Of a stretch of DNA of 32,649 nt, positions 7,837-15,020 are shown in pieces. The position numbers were made by a program, and so were the translations under genes. Source of the DNA: SSEF01 sp964398485 (GTDB lineage: Bacteria > Patescibacteriota > Minisyncoccia > Moranbacterales > UBA1568); assembly GCA_964398485.1 (NCBI GenBank), contig CAYNMD010000007.1, positions 1 to 32,649 of the forward strand, in the 5' to 3' direction. The notes under the pieces were generated by a model that saw only the letters and a program-made list of their open reading frames with translations, did no database searches and was not told where the DNA came from. The stretch's first letter is position 1; each line of letters starts with the position of its first letter.

Positions 7837-9435
7837 ATGTTACACCACATCCTCACCCACCCTCTTCTCAGCAGTATTTTTCTTGCTACTGCCTTTTGCT
7901 TCCCACAGCATGCCTGGCTCTGTCTTTTGGTATTTCTCATTCCCACCCTCTCCTATCTTGAGAAAAATTCATTCTCCATTAAATCAGGCCTCACAACAAG
8001 TTTCTTCATTGGTTGTTCTTTTATACCGGCCACAGCTTGGTTTTTGGAAAGCTATCCTCTCGATTGGCTCCATATTACCGATCCGATTCTCAGCACTATC
8101 ATCATTGGGTTACTATGGTTTGGGTTCGTAATCACGCTCGCAATTCCATTGACCCTGTGGGTAATGGTTGTATGTTATTTTTCCAAATTTCCACTTTACC
8201 TAAAAGCATTAATCGCCTCAGTTGCCTGGGTAAGTGTCGAACATCTCCGCTCATGGATCATAGCTTTCTTTCTTGCCAGCCCCGAAACGCTCATTGGTCC
8301 ACATCATACCTATTATTCTCTTGCCTACCCTATCGCTCATACTCCCCTCCTCAAGGAACTCTTACCGATCGGAGGACTTCCTCTCGGAGTAATATGGATT
8401 ATCCTGTGTAATTTCTTCTTATATAGTCTCCTTTCCTCAGTAACGGCCCCAAAAAGAAATACCCACATCACCATTACTCTCATCTTCATTCTTCTCCCTC
8501 TTGGTAGCGCTACTTTGATGTATGCAATACGTCCCTCTCAGGAAGAACGCTCGCAAGTGTCACATATCCCTGTCACGATACTACAGACAAACTTCCCCTC
8601 ATCTCGCACCCTCCAAGAACAAGATAGGAAATCAGCTCTTGTTATAGAATTTCTTGAAAAAATTGGAGTTAAACAATCAGTTATAGTAATGCCAGAAAAT
8701 ATTGATCTCACCACAAGATCCTTTCAGCAATCACTTGCAAGCAATAGCTACATTGGTTCATACACCGGTAAGCATGGTTATCAAATGTATTTCTTGCACC
8801 CCGCCATCAATCTTATCGCGTTCACCCAAAAACAACTCCTCATGCCTCTCGGAGAATATTCACTCCCCTGGCTCGAGCGATTAGTGCGCATGACAAAAAA
8901 TCAGCAGTGGATAACCGCACTTACAACGCCACATGAATACTTACCCAATAAAGGCCAGGGCACTCGACTCTTTTACTCGCCTTATAATGGGGGGATCGTT
9001 ATCGGTGGAACACTTTGCTCAGAAAATATTTCTCCCCTTATCTCTCGACAACAAGTATTTGGGGGCGCATCACTTCTAATGCACAGTGCATCGCTTGGAC
9101 CATTCCACGGATCCACTCTTCTCTCACGGCAAATGCTGGCAATCAACACTGCTCGCGCACTCGAAAACGGCCGCTATTACTTGAGCGCTGCCAATAGAGC
9201 CCAAAGTAGTATTATCTCTGATACAGGGAAATTCTCTCTCCAAGAAAAATATACTACCAGTAAGGATATAACCGCTATTTCTGCCAGAGTACCACTTCTC
9301 TCCTACTTTACCCCCTTTACCTTACTGGGAGATATTCTTAGTCCCTTCGCTATCATTCTCACGATACTGGCCCTTCTCTGGAAAAACTGGCTCTACAGAC
9401 ATATTTTTACCGGAGAAAAGAGCCTTACAAACTAA
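7837..9435 (+). CDS. Apolipoprotein N-acyltransferase-like protein (Lnt family)
   Basis: The protein has 532 aa from the ATG at 7837, behind a weak AAGAAAGAGAA. The first 230 residues form about seven helices. A nitrilase-type domain follows with the expected triad: E287 in VMPENID, K332 in FTQKQLLMPLGEY and C394 in GGTLCSENI, plus the late signature SAANRAQSSIISDTGK and a C-terminal helix. Length and residue order match E. coli Lnt, which N-acylates the N-terminal cysteine of lipoproteins using phospholipid as donor. Cys followed by Ser-Glu rather than Tyr-Glu is a variation. It could also act on another amine. It lies in the lipid-related stretch, just upstream of the GC-rich cassette. Confidence 0.87.
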   Translation: MLHHILTHPLLSSIFLATAFCFPQHAWLCLLVFLIPTLSYLEKNSFSIKSGLTTSFFIGCSFIPATAWFLESYPLDWLHITDPILSTIIIGLLWFGFVITLAIPLTLWVMVVCYFSKFPLYLKALIASVAWVSVEHLRSWIIAFFLASPETLIGPHHTYYSLAYPIAHTPLLKELLPIGGLPLGVIWIILCNFFLYSLLSSVTAPKRNTHITITLIFILLPLGSATLMYAIRPSQEERSQVSHIPVTILQTNFPSSRTLQEQDRKSALVIEFLEKIGVKQSVIVMPENIDLTTRSFQQSLASNSYIGSYTGKHGYQMYFLHPAINLIAFTQKQLLMPLGEYSLPWLERLVRMTKNQQWITALTTPHEYLPNKGQGTRLFYSPYNGGIVIGGTLCSENISPLISRQQVFGGASLLMHSASLGPFHGSTLLSRQMLAINTARALENGRYYLSAANRAQSSIISDTGKFSLQEKYTTSKDITAISARVPLLSYFTPFTLLGDILSPFAIILTILALLWKNWLYRHIFTGEKSLTN

Positions 9436-9436
9436 T

Positions 9437-9465
9437 TTGACAATTTAACAAATTTATGCGAGAAT
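9437..9465 (+). promoter_or_regulatory. Promoter of GC-rich cassette 1
   Basis: TTGACA (9437-9442), a 17-base spacer ending in TGC, and GAGAAT (9460-9465) form a -35 plus extended -10. It begins one base after the Lnt-like gene's stop and marks the left edge of the foreign-looking segment. Confidence 0.6.
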
Positions 9466-9490
9466 AGGGCCACCTGTAACTTCCCAATTG

Positions 9491-9497
9491 AAAGGGG
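9491..9497 (+). promoter_or_regulatory. Shine-Dalgarno fixing the GTG start at 9504
   Basis: AAAGGGG lies six bases before the GTG. This supports a GTG start and gives a full signal peptide. Confidence 0.65.
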
Positions 9498-9503
9498 AAC
9501 CCC

Positions 9504-10148
9504 GTGAACCTGAAGTCCTTCCTGTTCGCTGCCCTCGCCGTCATCGGCATGGGAAGCTTGGCCGTCGCGCAGACGACCGCCCCCATCGCCATGATCAACC
9601 TGAAGACCGATACGGTCGCCTACGACGGCGGTGCCAGCGTCGACACCAATCGGCATGGCCACCTCGTCATCAAGGTCGACGGTCGCGTCCTCCTGTTCGA
9701 TTCCAAGACCCACACCCTGTCCAACCCGATCCGGCTGGTCAACGAGCGGCTCAGTCCGCAGGTGACGCCCAACGGTCACGGCCTGGCCAAGACCTACCAG
9801 ACCGAAGCGGTGCCGGGCTCTGGCTGCCCGGTGGCCCTCGACTGGACCGTCGGCTACACCATGAGCGAAGGCACCGCCACCGTGAACATCAACGGCGTGC
9901 CGACGACCGTCAAGGTCGAGAAGAGCAACCAGGAGGCCCGCTGGGCGTGCGGCTCGTATGGAGGCGATACCGCCAGCATCCAGACCGAATGGGCGCCCGA
10001 ACTCGGTGTGCTCGTGTCCTTCAAGATGGACATGCGCTACCGCGGGCAGTCCAATCTGGTCGGCACCAAGATTGCCAGCATCACGCAGGCAGCTCGGACG
10101 AGCCAGGCCAGTGACCGCGCCGTCGTCGCGGCAGCCAGCAAGGAGTAG
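9504..10148 (+). CDS. Secreted protein of unknown function on a GC-rich cassette; homologous to the C-terminal domain of the nearby UbiA fusion
   Basis: The 214-aa protein starts with a clear signal peptide (MNLKSFLFAALAVIGMGSLAVA, cut before QTT). The mature part looks beta-rich with two cysteines (C108, C149) that could pair. It shares ordered landmarks with the C-terminal domain of the UbiA fusion (11728-13200): FDSKTHTLS (65-73) against FDPKTFTLS, GSGC (C108) against GSPC, WACG (C149) against WSHCG, and WAPELGV (163-169) against FAPELGV. That pattern argues for common descent. Composition is unlike the surroundings: 39 of 60 bases in line 9541-9600 are G/C against 26 of 60 in 9361-9420, with strongly GC third positions. 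It has its own promoter, ribosome site and terminator. I do not recognise a named family; function unknown. Transfer from a high-GC bacterium is the simplest reading. Confidence 0.85.
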   Translation: MNLKSFLFAALAVIGMGSLAVAQTTAPIAMINLKTDTVAYDGGASVDTNRHGHLVIKVDGRVLLFDSKTHTLSNPIRLVNERLSPQVTPNGHGLAKTYQTEAVPGSGCPVALDWTVGYTMSEGTATVNINGVPTTVKVEKSNQEARWACGSYGGDTASIQTEWAPELGVLVSFKMDMRYRGQSNLVGTKIASITQAARTSQASDRAVVAAASKE

Positions 10149-10187
10149 CGCCGTTCCCCACCACCCGTACCTTTTGGCTTTGCCAGT

Positions 10188-10219
10188 CGCGGGAGAAGAC
10201 CTCACCGTTTTCTCCCGCG
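10188..10219 (+). terminator. Intrinsic terminator closing GC-rich cassette 1
   Basis: CGCGGGAGAA (10188-10197) pairs with TTCTCCCGCG (10210-10219), followed by a T-rich tract. It has the GC-rich character of the gene it ends and no T-tract in the opposite direction. Confidence 0.85.
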
Positions 10220-10232
10220 TTTTTATTTTTAC

Positions 10233-10865
10233 TTATTCCCCAACCCTTTCAGTTATTACTGACTGTTTGTTGAATGAAAAGAATTTTTGTACCAAACAAT
10301 ATACTCCGTACGTAATAAATGGAGCAGCAAAAACATCAATCGAGTAATGCTGCCGCCCAATCAAAACCTCGATCCCCATCAGTATTGCCAGTCCGAGAAA
10401 AATATACCTCACTGGTCGGTATTCCCAATACACAAGAGCTGTCAAATACGGTAAAGCCACATGCCCTGAAAAGAAGAGGTCTCCTCCTTGAGTGAAGAAT
10501 GAAAGAGTCGGCACGCCTCCTTCAGGAAGACCGAGATGAGTCAAATTAATAAACCAAGCACGCGTCAAAATAAGTGCCGCTAGACTCCACAAAAAAAACG
10601 GGAGCCGGCGTGACTCAATAAACGCCCAAATGGTAGCAACATACTGCACATAGAGAGCAAGATAGTAGTCCAGGAGACTGGTGTCTCGGAGAGGTAATAG
10701 CGTAAAAAAGAGATCATCGATTGGCTCCCCTGCCCGCTGAGTCGCCCAACGAACCGCGTAATAATTTAAAAAAAGGATAAAGAGAAAAGCGGCCCCAGAT
10801 CGAAGCACTGATAAACAAAAATCTGGACTACTCCAATATTTTTTTGCATTCAAAAAAAACTTCAT
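10233..10865 (-). CDS. Sphingomyelin-synthase-like PAP2_C enzyme (candidate lipid head-group phosphotransferase)
   Basis: The protein has 210 aa from the ATG at 10865, which overlaps the stop of the preceding gene as ATGA; longer frames run into that gene. Six helices are predicted. It shows the ordered motifs of the sphingomyelin synthase / PAP2_C family: a D1-like PIDDLFF (48-54), a D2-like R86R87...R102-x6-T109 followed by LP, D3 GGDLFFSGH (127-135) and D4 HYSIDV (173-178), giving the catalytic triad H135, H173, D177. Known members move phosphocholine or phosphoethanolamine from a phospholipid to ceramide or another alcohol acceptor on the outer membrane face. Acceptor and head group here are unknown. 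It is the last gene of the coupled operon read from 15501. Plain PAP2 phosphatase is the alternative, but the D3/D4 wording favours the transferase branch. Confidence 0.82.
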   Translation of the reverse strand: MKFFLNAKKYWSSPDFCLSVLRSGAAFLFILFLNYYAVRWATQRAGEPIDDLFFTLLPLRDTSLLDYYLALYVQYVATIWAFIESRRLPFFLWSLAALILTRAWFINLTHLGLPEGGVPTLSFFTQGGDLFFSGHVALPYLTALVYWEYRPVRYIFLGLAILMGIEVLIGRQHYSIDVFAAPFITYGVYCLVQKFFSFNKQSVITERVGE

Positions 10866-11722
10866 GCTCGTATTGGGGTAAACGTATAATCCGCCACTCT
10901 CACGGTCATAAAAATATGTATCAATGTCCAGCCATAAAAGAAAGCTGGATGAAAAAAGAAGAGGGGCAATCCTGAATGAGGAGCCAAGACATAGAGGAGG
11001 AAAGCAGCGAACACCAGAAGATGCCCCCATAGTAAAGTATCGAGATAAAAACCCAATTTCTCCTGATAACGCACAAGCGAGTACAGATACCAATGGACGT
11101 AATGCGCAAAAATAATCATTCCTAAAATTTGGTTGATACTAATGGCATGAATAGCATTCCAAGTAAGCCAGCCAGCGATACCTGCATGTAGTCCATAAAA
11201 TACAAAGAAAAAGGAATGGGTGCCTCTCAAAAGAAATCTATTTTTAAAAAGAAAATAACTGACGGCACTTATTCCCACAAAAAATACCGCCAGGGTCAAA
11301 ACTGTAAGGGTTGGAAATAATCTCGCAAGAAAAGCTGCCATAAAAATAGACGCGAGCCCTCCTATACCAATCAGGGGAGGTACTGCCCCACGAAATCCAG
11401 ATAATTTCAAGAAATCGGCCGTGTAGTGAGCGGCAAAAATTGTCCCTGTGAGCAAGATAAGCCAGGGAAAGTAGATTGGATAGAGATACGTACCGACAGC
11501 AAGAAAACCAACACCTAAGAGACATCCCAAAAATCGACACAAATAAGATCTATCTATTTTCTGTTGAACATTGGTATAAAAATACGCTAACAGAAAATGA
11601 ACTTGCCCGAAAACAATAATTCCAAAAACAATAGCCGTATCAGAAAACAGACTCACCATGCCACCAGCAACGAGAATAGAAACGAGCCATTGCATTTTTG
11701 GAGATAGGGAAATATTCCTCAT
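10862..11722 (-). CDS. Polytopic membrane protein with conserved intramembrane histidines (copy 2)
   Basis: The protein has 286 aa from the ATG at 11722. A GTG at 11728 overlapping the UbiA stop by one base is an alternative start, and neither has a Shine-Dalgarno. About eight to nine helices are predicted. Histidine sites at H42 (GQVHFLLAY), H99 and D103 (AAHYTADF), H207 and H210 (FAHYVHWYLY) and H269 (TLIHIFMTVRVADY) line up in order with those of the 6187-7110 product. Extra histidines (H179, H192, H234) are not shared. It is the fifth gene of the lipid operon, between the UbiA fusion and the PAP2_C enzyme. Function unknown; a membrane redox or lipid-modifying role is inferred only from its neighbours. 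Confidence 0.8.
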   Translation of the reverse strand: MRNISLSPKMQWLVSILVAGGMVSLFSDTAIVFGIIVFGQVHFLLAYFYTNVQQKIDRSYLCRFLGCLLGVGFLAVGTYLYPIYFPWLILLTGTIFAAHYTADFLKLSGFRGAVPPLIGIGGLASIFMAAFLARLFPTLTVLTLAVFFVGISAVSYFLFKNRFLLRGTHSFFFVFYGLHAGIAGWLTWNAIHAISINQILGMIIFAHYVHWYLYSLVRYQEKLGFYLDTLLWGHLLVFAAFLLYVLAPHSGLPLFFFHPAFFYGWTLIHIFMTVRVADYTFTPIRA

Positions 11723-11727
11723 AATCA

Positions 11728-13200
11728 CTAGCGAGCAGGTTTTAGGTCACGTAAATGCATTTCTATCGTTCTTCCAGGGACATTACCATAATATATGGTC
11801 CCCTGAAATTCTGTAATTACCCCAAGTTCTGGTGCAAATATATATTCAAACCAGATGCTTCCCTGAACACCACAGTGGCTCCATGGTCCGATCTCTTTAA
11901 TAAAGAGAGGGGTTATCCTATGCACCTCGCCGTCAACAACACTACTCTCATATGTCTCACCAGGGTCAACAATCACCTCAAAATCACCAAATACGGAAAC
12001 ATCACTACAAGGGCTTCCTGCTCTCGGTGAAGTCTCGTAGGATCCCCTCATAAAGATATCACCTGATATCCCTTGTTGAGCGTATGTTATATGTGGCCGG
12101 TAGTATGATGGCACAGATTGCCAAAACTCAGACAGAGTAAAGGTCTTGGGATCGAAAACAATACTGTTGTCATTATGGGCGTTCCGGTATATCTGGAGAT
12201 CTTGATCATGTTCGATTCGGATGAGCTTTTCTTCAGAATAAGATGGCTTCTCTTGGTCATCAATCCAAACATTTTTTTCAACATAATCATAGAGTAATTC
12301 AGTTCCTGGCCTCGCTAAGTTAAGGCTATGAGATTTCAGATACTCAACATGCTTATTTTGTATGTCATCCCACAAAGTTATACCGTGAAAAATAAGAATG
12401 AAACCTGTAAACAAAACTAGTATCCAATGATAGAACCGCTTTGTTGTCTCTGGAGAAACCACCACCAAAGCTGCTGCGAATAAAAGAGAGAAGCTTTTGG
12501 TAGCAATTGTAGGAGCAGAGAAAAAAAAGAAGAGCAGAACCAAAAGGAGAAGTATCTTCGTCAGAGAAAAACCAAGTAACGTCGGGAGTGTATGCACCCC
12601 AACTAATCGATCGCCTTCCATATCTGGAAGGTCCCAAAATACTTCGAAACAAACTGCTAGAAAAAAGAGTGGGAGTAGCCAGCTAAAAGCCTCATAAATA
12701 CTAAGAGATTCAGCCGAGATGCTGACCAAAGAAGCTAACGAAAGGACCCAGCAAAAGGCTGGGATAATATTTTTAATAATGAAAAAATTTTTTAATCGAT
12801 ATCTCTCTGGATAGGAATACAAGATTCCGAGAGTAGCCAGTAAAACAGCTACACATCCAAAGGGAAATCCGCCAACAAATGAATAGATTATAACGGCAAA
12901 GACAACAGCCATCAAAGAAGCCTTTGTGAGCCACTCTTGATAAAAACTTTCTAAAATACCATTAATTTTATCTTCACGAACATCAAAGTTTCGATTCCAA
13001 AGATAGACCCCGAAAACACCAGCGATATTAGCTATCATGAGTAGAAAAAAATCCTGAGAAAGAAAGTGGCTTCCCAATATTCTATAAAGGTAAGCCAATG
13101 AGATTACCAAATAAAATAGGATGACATCAATGTTATAGAAAAATATCTTCTCGATTTTTCTCTCAAGAAAAATGATTACTCTTCTACCTTGATCACTCAT
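11728..13200 (-). CDS. UbiA-family prenyltransferase fused to a C-terminal domain of unknown function
   Basis: Residues 1-275 of 490 are a UbiA-type integral prenyltransferase of about eight helices. Both metal/diphosphate motifs are present: N69-x3-D73-x3-D77 (NRNFDVRED) and D190-x2-D193-x3-D197 (DLPDMEGDRLVG, followed by HTLP). Such enzymes join a polyprenyl chain to an acceptor (quinone ring, glycerol phosphate, sugar). Residues about 295-490 form a soluble, probably extracytoplasmic domain with FDPKTFTLS, C398, C443 (WSHCG) and FAPELGV (455-461). The same landmarks occur in the secreted protein at 9504-10148. I know of no UbiA protein with this extension. The ATG at 13200 overlaps the preceding FAH stop by four bases (ATGA). 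Confidence 0.86.
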   Translation of the reverse strand: MSDQGRRVIIFLERKIEKIFFYNIDVILFYLVISLAYLYRILGSHFLSQDFFLLMIANIAGVFGVYLWNRNFDVREDKINGILESFYQEWLTKASLMAVVFAVIIYSFVGGFPFGCVAVLLATLGILYSYPERYRLKNFFIIKNIIPAFCWVLSLASLVSISAESLSIYEAFSWLLPLFFLAVCFEVFWDLPDMEGDRLVGVHTLPTLLGFSLTKILLLLVLLFFFFSAPTIATKSFSLLFAAALVVVSPETTKRFYHWILVLFTGFILIFHGITLWDDIQNKHVEYLKSHSLNLARPGTELLYDYVEKNVWIDDQEKPSYSEEKLIRIEHDQDLQIYRNAHNDNSIVFDPKTFTLSEFWQSVPSYYRPHITYAQQGISGDIFMRGSYETSPRAGSPCSDVSVFGDFEVIVDPGETYESSVVDGEVHRITPLFIKEIGPWSHCGVQGSIWFEYIFAPELGVITEFQGTIYYGNVPGRTIEMHLRDLKPAR

Positions 13201-13961
13201 ACACTTTTGATACGAAAATATTCCTTTATTGGATCCGTCTCCATCTTGATAAAATTATCCTGCTCATACCCTTTGATGCCAGGAGTAAAGCTGGGAATTT
13301 CGTCTACATACGTACCAAAGAGCCTGTCCCAGAGAGAGAAAATCCCACCAAAATTACTCTGTTGATGAAGCTCCACCTGGTCATGATGGACTCGATGAAT
13401 TCGAGGAGTGACAAATATCCTCTCCAAAAATTTTGGCCAACGTATATATGCCGCGTGCACAGCATTTTGATACAGAGCAAATATAAAAAGTGCCGCAGAA
13501 AGAGTGACCGGACCAAAACCCACTACAATGGCTGGAGTAATAAGCACCGTCGTAAAATAGAGCTCCTGAGTCCAATTGACCCTCATGCTTGTACTGAGGT
13601 TGAATTTATTATCGCTGTGATGGACAAAATGAAGCGTCCACAGGAGAGGCCATCGATGATGGGCAAAATGAACAAAATAATAGGTAAAGTCTATAAGCAC
13701 AAGACTAGCGAAAAGAGAGGTTAAATCAAGAGATCGATCCCCTCCCGATCCGATACCAATAAGAGCTAATAAAGTAAAAGTAAGTGGTAATGGTTCAAGA
13801 ATCTTCAACAGAGCCCTCGTAACCATATTTCTCAGTATATTGCCGAGAGTGCCATGAAGAGAGTACTGCCCATCTTTTTTTGCCAGACTATAGAGAAACT
13901 CTAGCATCGTACATAGTAATAGCAGTGCGGAGATAATTGTGAGAATGACAAAAATGTTCAT
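13197..13961 (-). CDS. FAH/sterol-desaturase-type diiron protein (tandem copy 3 of 3)
   Basis: The protein has 254 aa from the ATG at 13961, which overlaps the upstream stop as ATGA. Histidine boxes HFAHH, HFVHH and HRVHH with the C-terminal HQQSNFGGIFSLWDRLFGTY are the hallmark of the FAH superfamily. It diverges from the other two copies over most of its length. However, 13227-13342 (coding from about SLWDRLFGTYVDE to METDPI) is base-for-base identical to both, which points to recent recombination. The substrate is unknown; the partner genes suggest a membrane lipid. Confidence 0.88.
   Translation of the reverse strand: MNIFVILTIISALLLLCTMLEFLYSLAKKDGQYSLHGTLGNILRNMVTRALLKILEPLPLTFTLLALIGIGSGGDRSLDLTSLFASLVLIDFTYYFVHFAHHRWPLLWTLHFVHHSDNKFNLSTSMRVNWTQELYFTTVLITPAIVVGFGPVTLSAALFIFALYQNAVHAAYIRWPKFLERIFVTPRIHRVHHDQVELHQQSNFGGIFSLWDRLFGTYVDEIPSFTPGIKGYEQDNFIKMETDPIKEYFRIKSV
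13227..13342. repeat. 116-bp core repeat shared by all three tandem FAH genes
   Basis: Identical by eye to 13997-14112 and 14776-14891. It encodes the last conserved block of the enzyme (WDRLFGTYVDEIPSFTP and following). Confidence 0.85.
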
Positions 13962-14241
13962 ACCCAACGTTTTTTGAGTTTACCCCAATACTCTCGTATT
14001 GGATCCGTCTCCATCTTGATAAAATTATCCTGCTCATACCCTTTGATGCCAGGAGTAAAGCTGGGAATTTCGTCTACATACGTACCAAAGAGCCTGTCCC
14101 AGAGAGAGAAAACTGCCCCAAAGTTACTCTGCTGGTGTTTTTCTACTTGATCATGATGAATTCGATGAATGCGAGGGGTGATAAAGAGGAGATCAAAGAA
14201 TCGAGGCAGTTTAATGTACTGACTGTGACAGAAGAATTGAT
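13954..14241. repeat. 288-bp exact direct repeat, copy A
   Basis: Identical by eye to 14733-15020 (offset 779). It spans the start of the next gene, the ATGA junction and the 3' third of the FAH gene. Sequences differ at once outside the block. Confidence 0.9.
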
Positions 14242-14740
14242 AAGCAAAAGACCCAAATGTAGCAATAGCTATATCCCAAATACTAAAACCAAGAAAAAAT
14301 ACTCCCACTACCGGCAAGGAGGTGATGAAGAAGCGCTCTATCCAAGAAGCTCGTAAATAAGTACTCATATTGAAAGACCGATCATTATGATGAACCGAGT
14401 GGAGAGACCATAAAAATCCTAAATTGTGTTTGAGCCAATGCGCCAAATAGTAAAAAAAATCAAGTACTATCAAGCAGAAAATAACATCAAAGAATTGCGG
14501 AGCAACAGCAAAAGAGGTTGGGAGAGCAAATCTCACAAAAAAATCACCGAAATAATAGTCGTCAACAATATTGGTAATGAGAAGCAAACCAAGACCCCGC
14601 AAAATATTATGAAACGTCCCATTGAGCGTATAGATACCATCGCCCTGAACAAGACTTCTTATAAACTCAAACAGAAGAACAGCAAACACAAAAGCCTCGA
14701 CGTATTCCACAGTAGCATTTGAATAAATATCCATGTTCAT
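13958..14740 (-). CDS. FAH/sterol-desaturase-type diiron protein (tandem copy 2 of 3)
   Basis: The protein has 260 aa from the ATG at 14740, overlapping the previous stop by four bases. Boxes HWLKH, HSVHH and HRIHH are intact, and the C-terminal HQQSNFGAVFSLWDRLFGTY is present. The last 95 residues are identical in protein and DNA to copy 1, yet the first 165 have diverged strongly. This means the 3' half was homogenised while the N-terminal half, which should line the substrate pocket and membrane entry, was left different. A family of paralogs with different substrate preference but one shared catalytic end would fit (inference). Confidence 0.88.
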   Translation of the reverse strand: MNMDIYSNATVEYVEAFVFAVLLFEFIRSLVQGDGIYTLNGTFHNILRGLGLLLITNIVDDYYFGDFFVRFALPTSFAVAPQFFDVIFCLIVLDFFYYLAHWLKHNLGFLWSLHSVHHNDRSFNMSTYLRASWIERFFITSLPVVGVFFLGFSIWDIAIATFGSFAYQFFCHSQYIKLPRFFDLLFITPRIHRIHHDQVEKHQQSNFGAVFSLWDRLFGTYVDEIPSFTPGIKGYEQDNFIKMETDPIREYWGKLKKRWV

Positions 14741-15020
14741 ACCCAACGTTTTTTGAGTTTACCCCAATACTCTCGTATTGGATCCGTCTCCATCTTGATA
14801 AAATTATCCTGCTCATACCCTTTGATGCCAGGAGTAAAGCTGGGAATTTCGTCTACATACGTACCAAAGAGCCTGTCCCAGAGAGAGAAAACTGCCCCAA
14901 AGTTACTCTGCTGGTGTTTTTCTACTTGATCATGATGAATTCGATGAATGCGAGGGGTGATAAAGAGGAGATCAAAGAATCGAGGCAGTTTAATGTACTG
15001 ACTGTGACAGAAGAATTGAT
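14733..15020. repeat. 288-bp exact direct repeat, copy B
   Basis: Partner of 13954-14241; see that entry for extent and content. Confidence 0.9.

Noticed and set aside
9432..10205. A long minus-strand frame (257 aa) and a second plus-strand frame (9488-10114) over the GC-rich cassette
   Set aside because: They are by-products of GC-rich coding sequence. Only the 9504 frame has a Shine-Dalgarno, signal peptide, a homolog nearby and a matching terminator.
9437..10230. Assembly chimera as an explanation for the GC-rich segment
   Set aside because: Not excluded, but the borders coincide with complete expression signals and the encoded protein is related to a domain in the adjacent operon, which a random contaminant would not be.
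10866..11093. A longer 286-aa version of the PAP2_C protein
   Set aside because: The extra N-terminus overlaps the preceding gene in another frame, while the ATG at 10865 forms the same ATGA junction as the rest of the operon.
13227..15020. Repeats considered as a CRISPR array or mobile element ends
   Set aside because: Repeat units are 116-288 bases, lie inside coding sequence, keep the frame and have no spacers, inverted ends or transposase.
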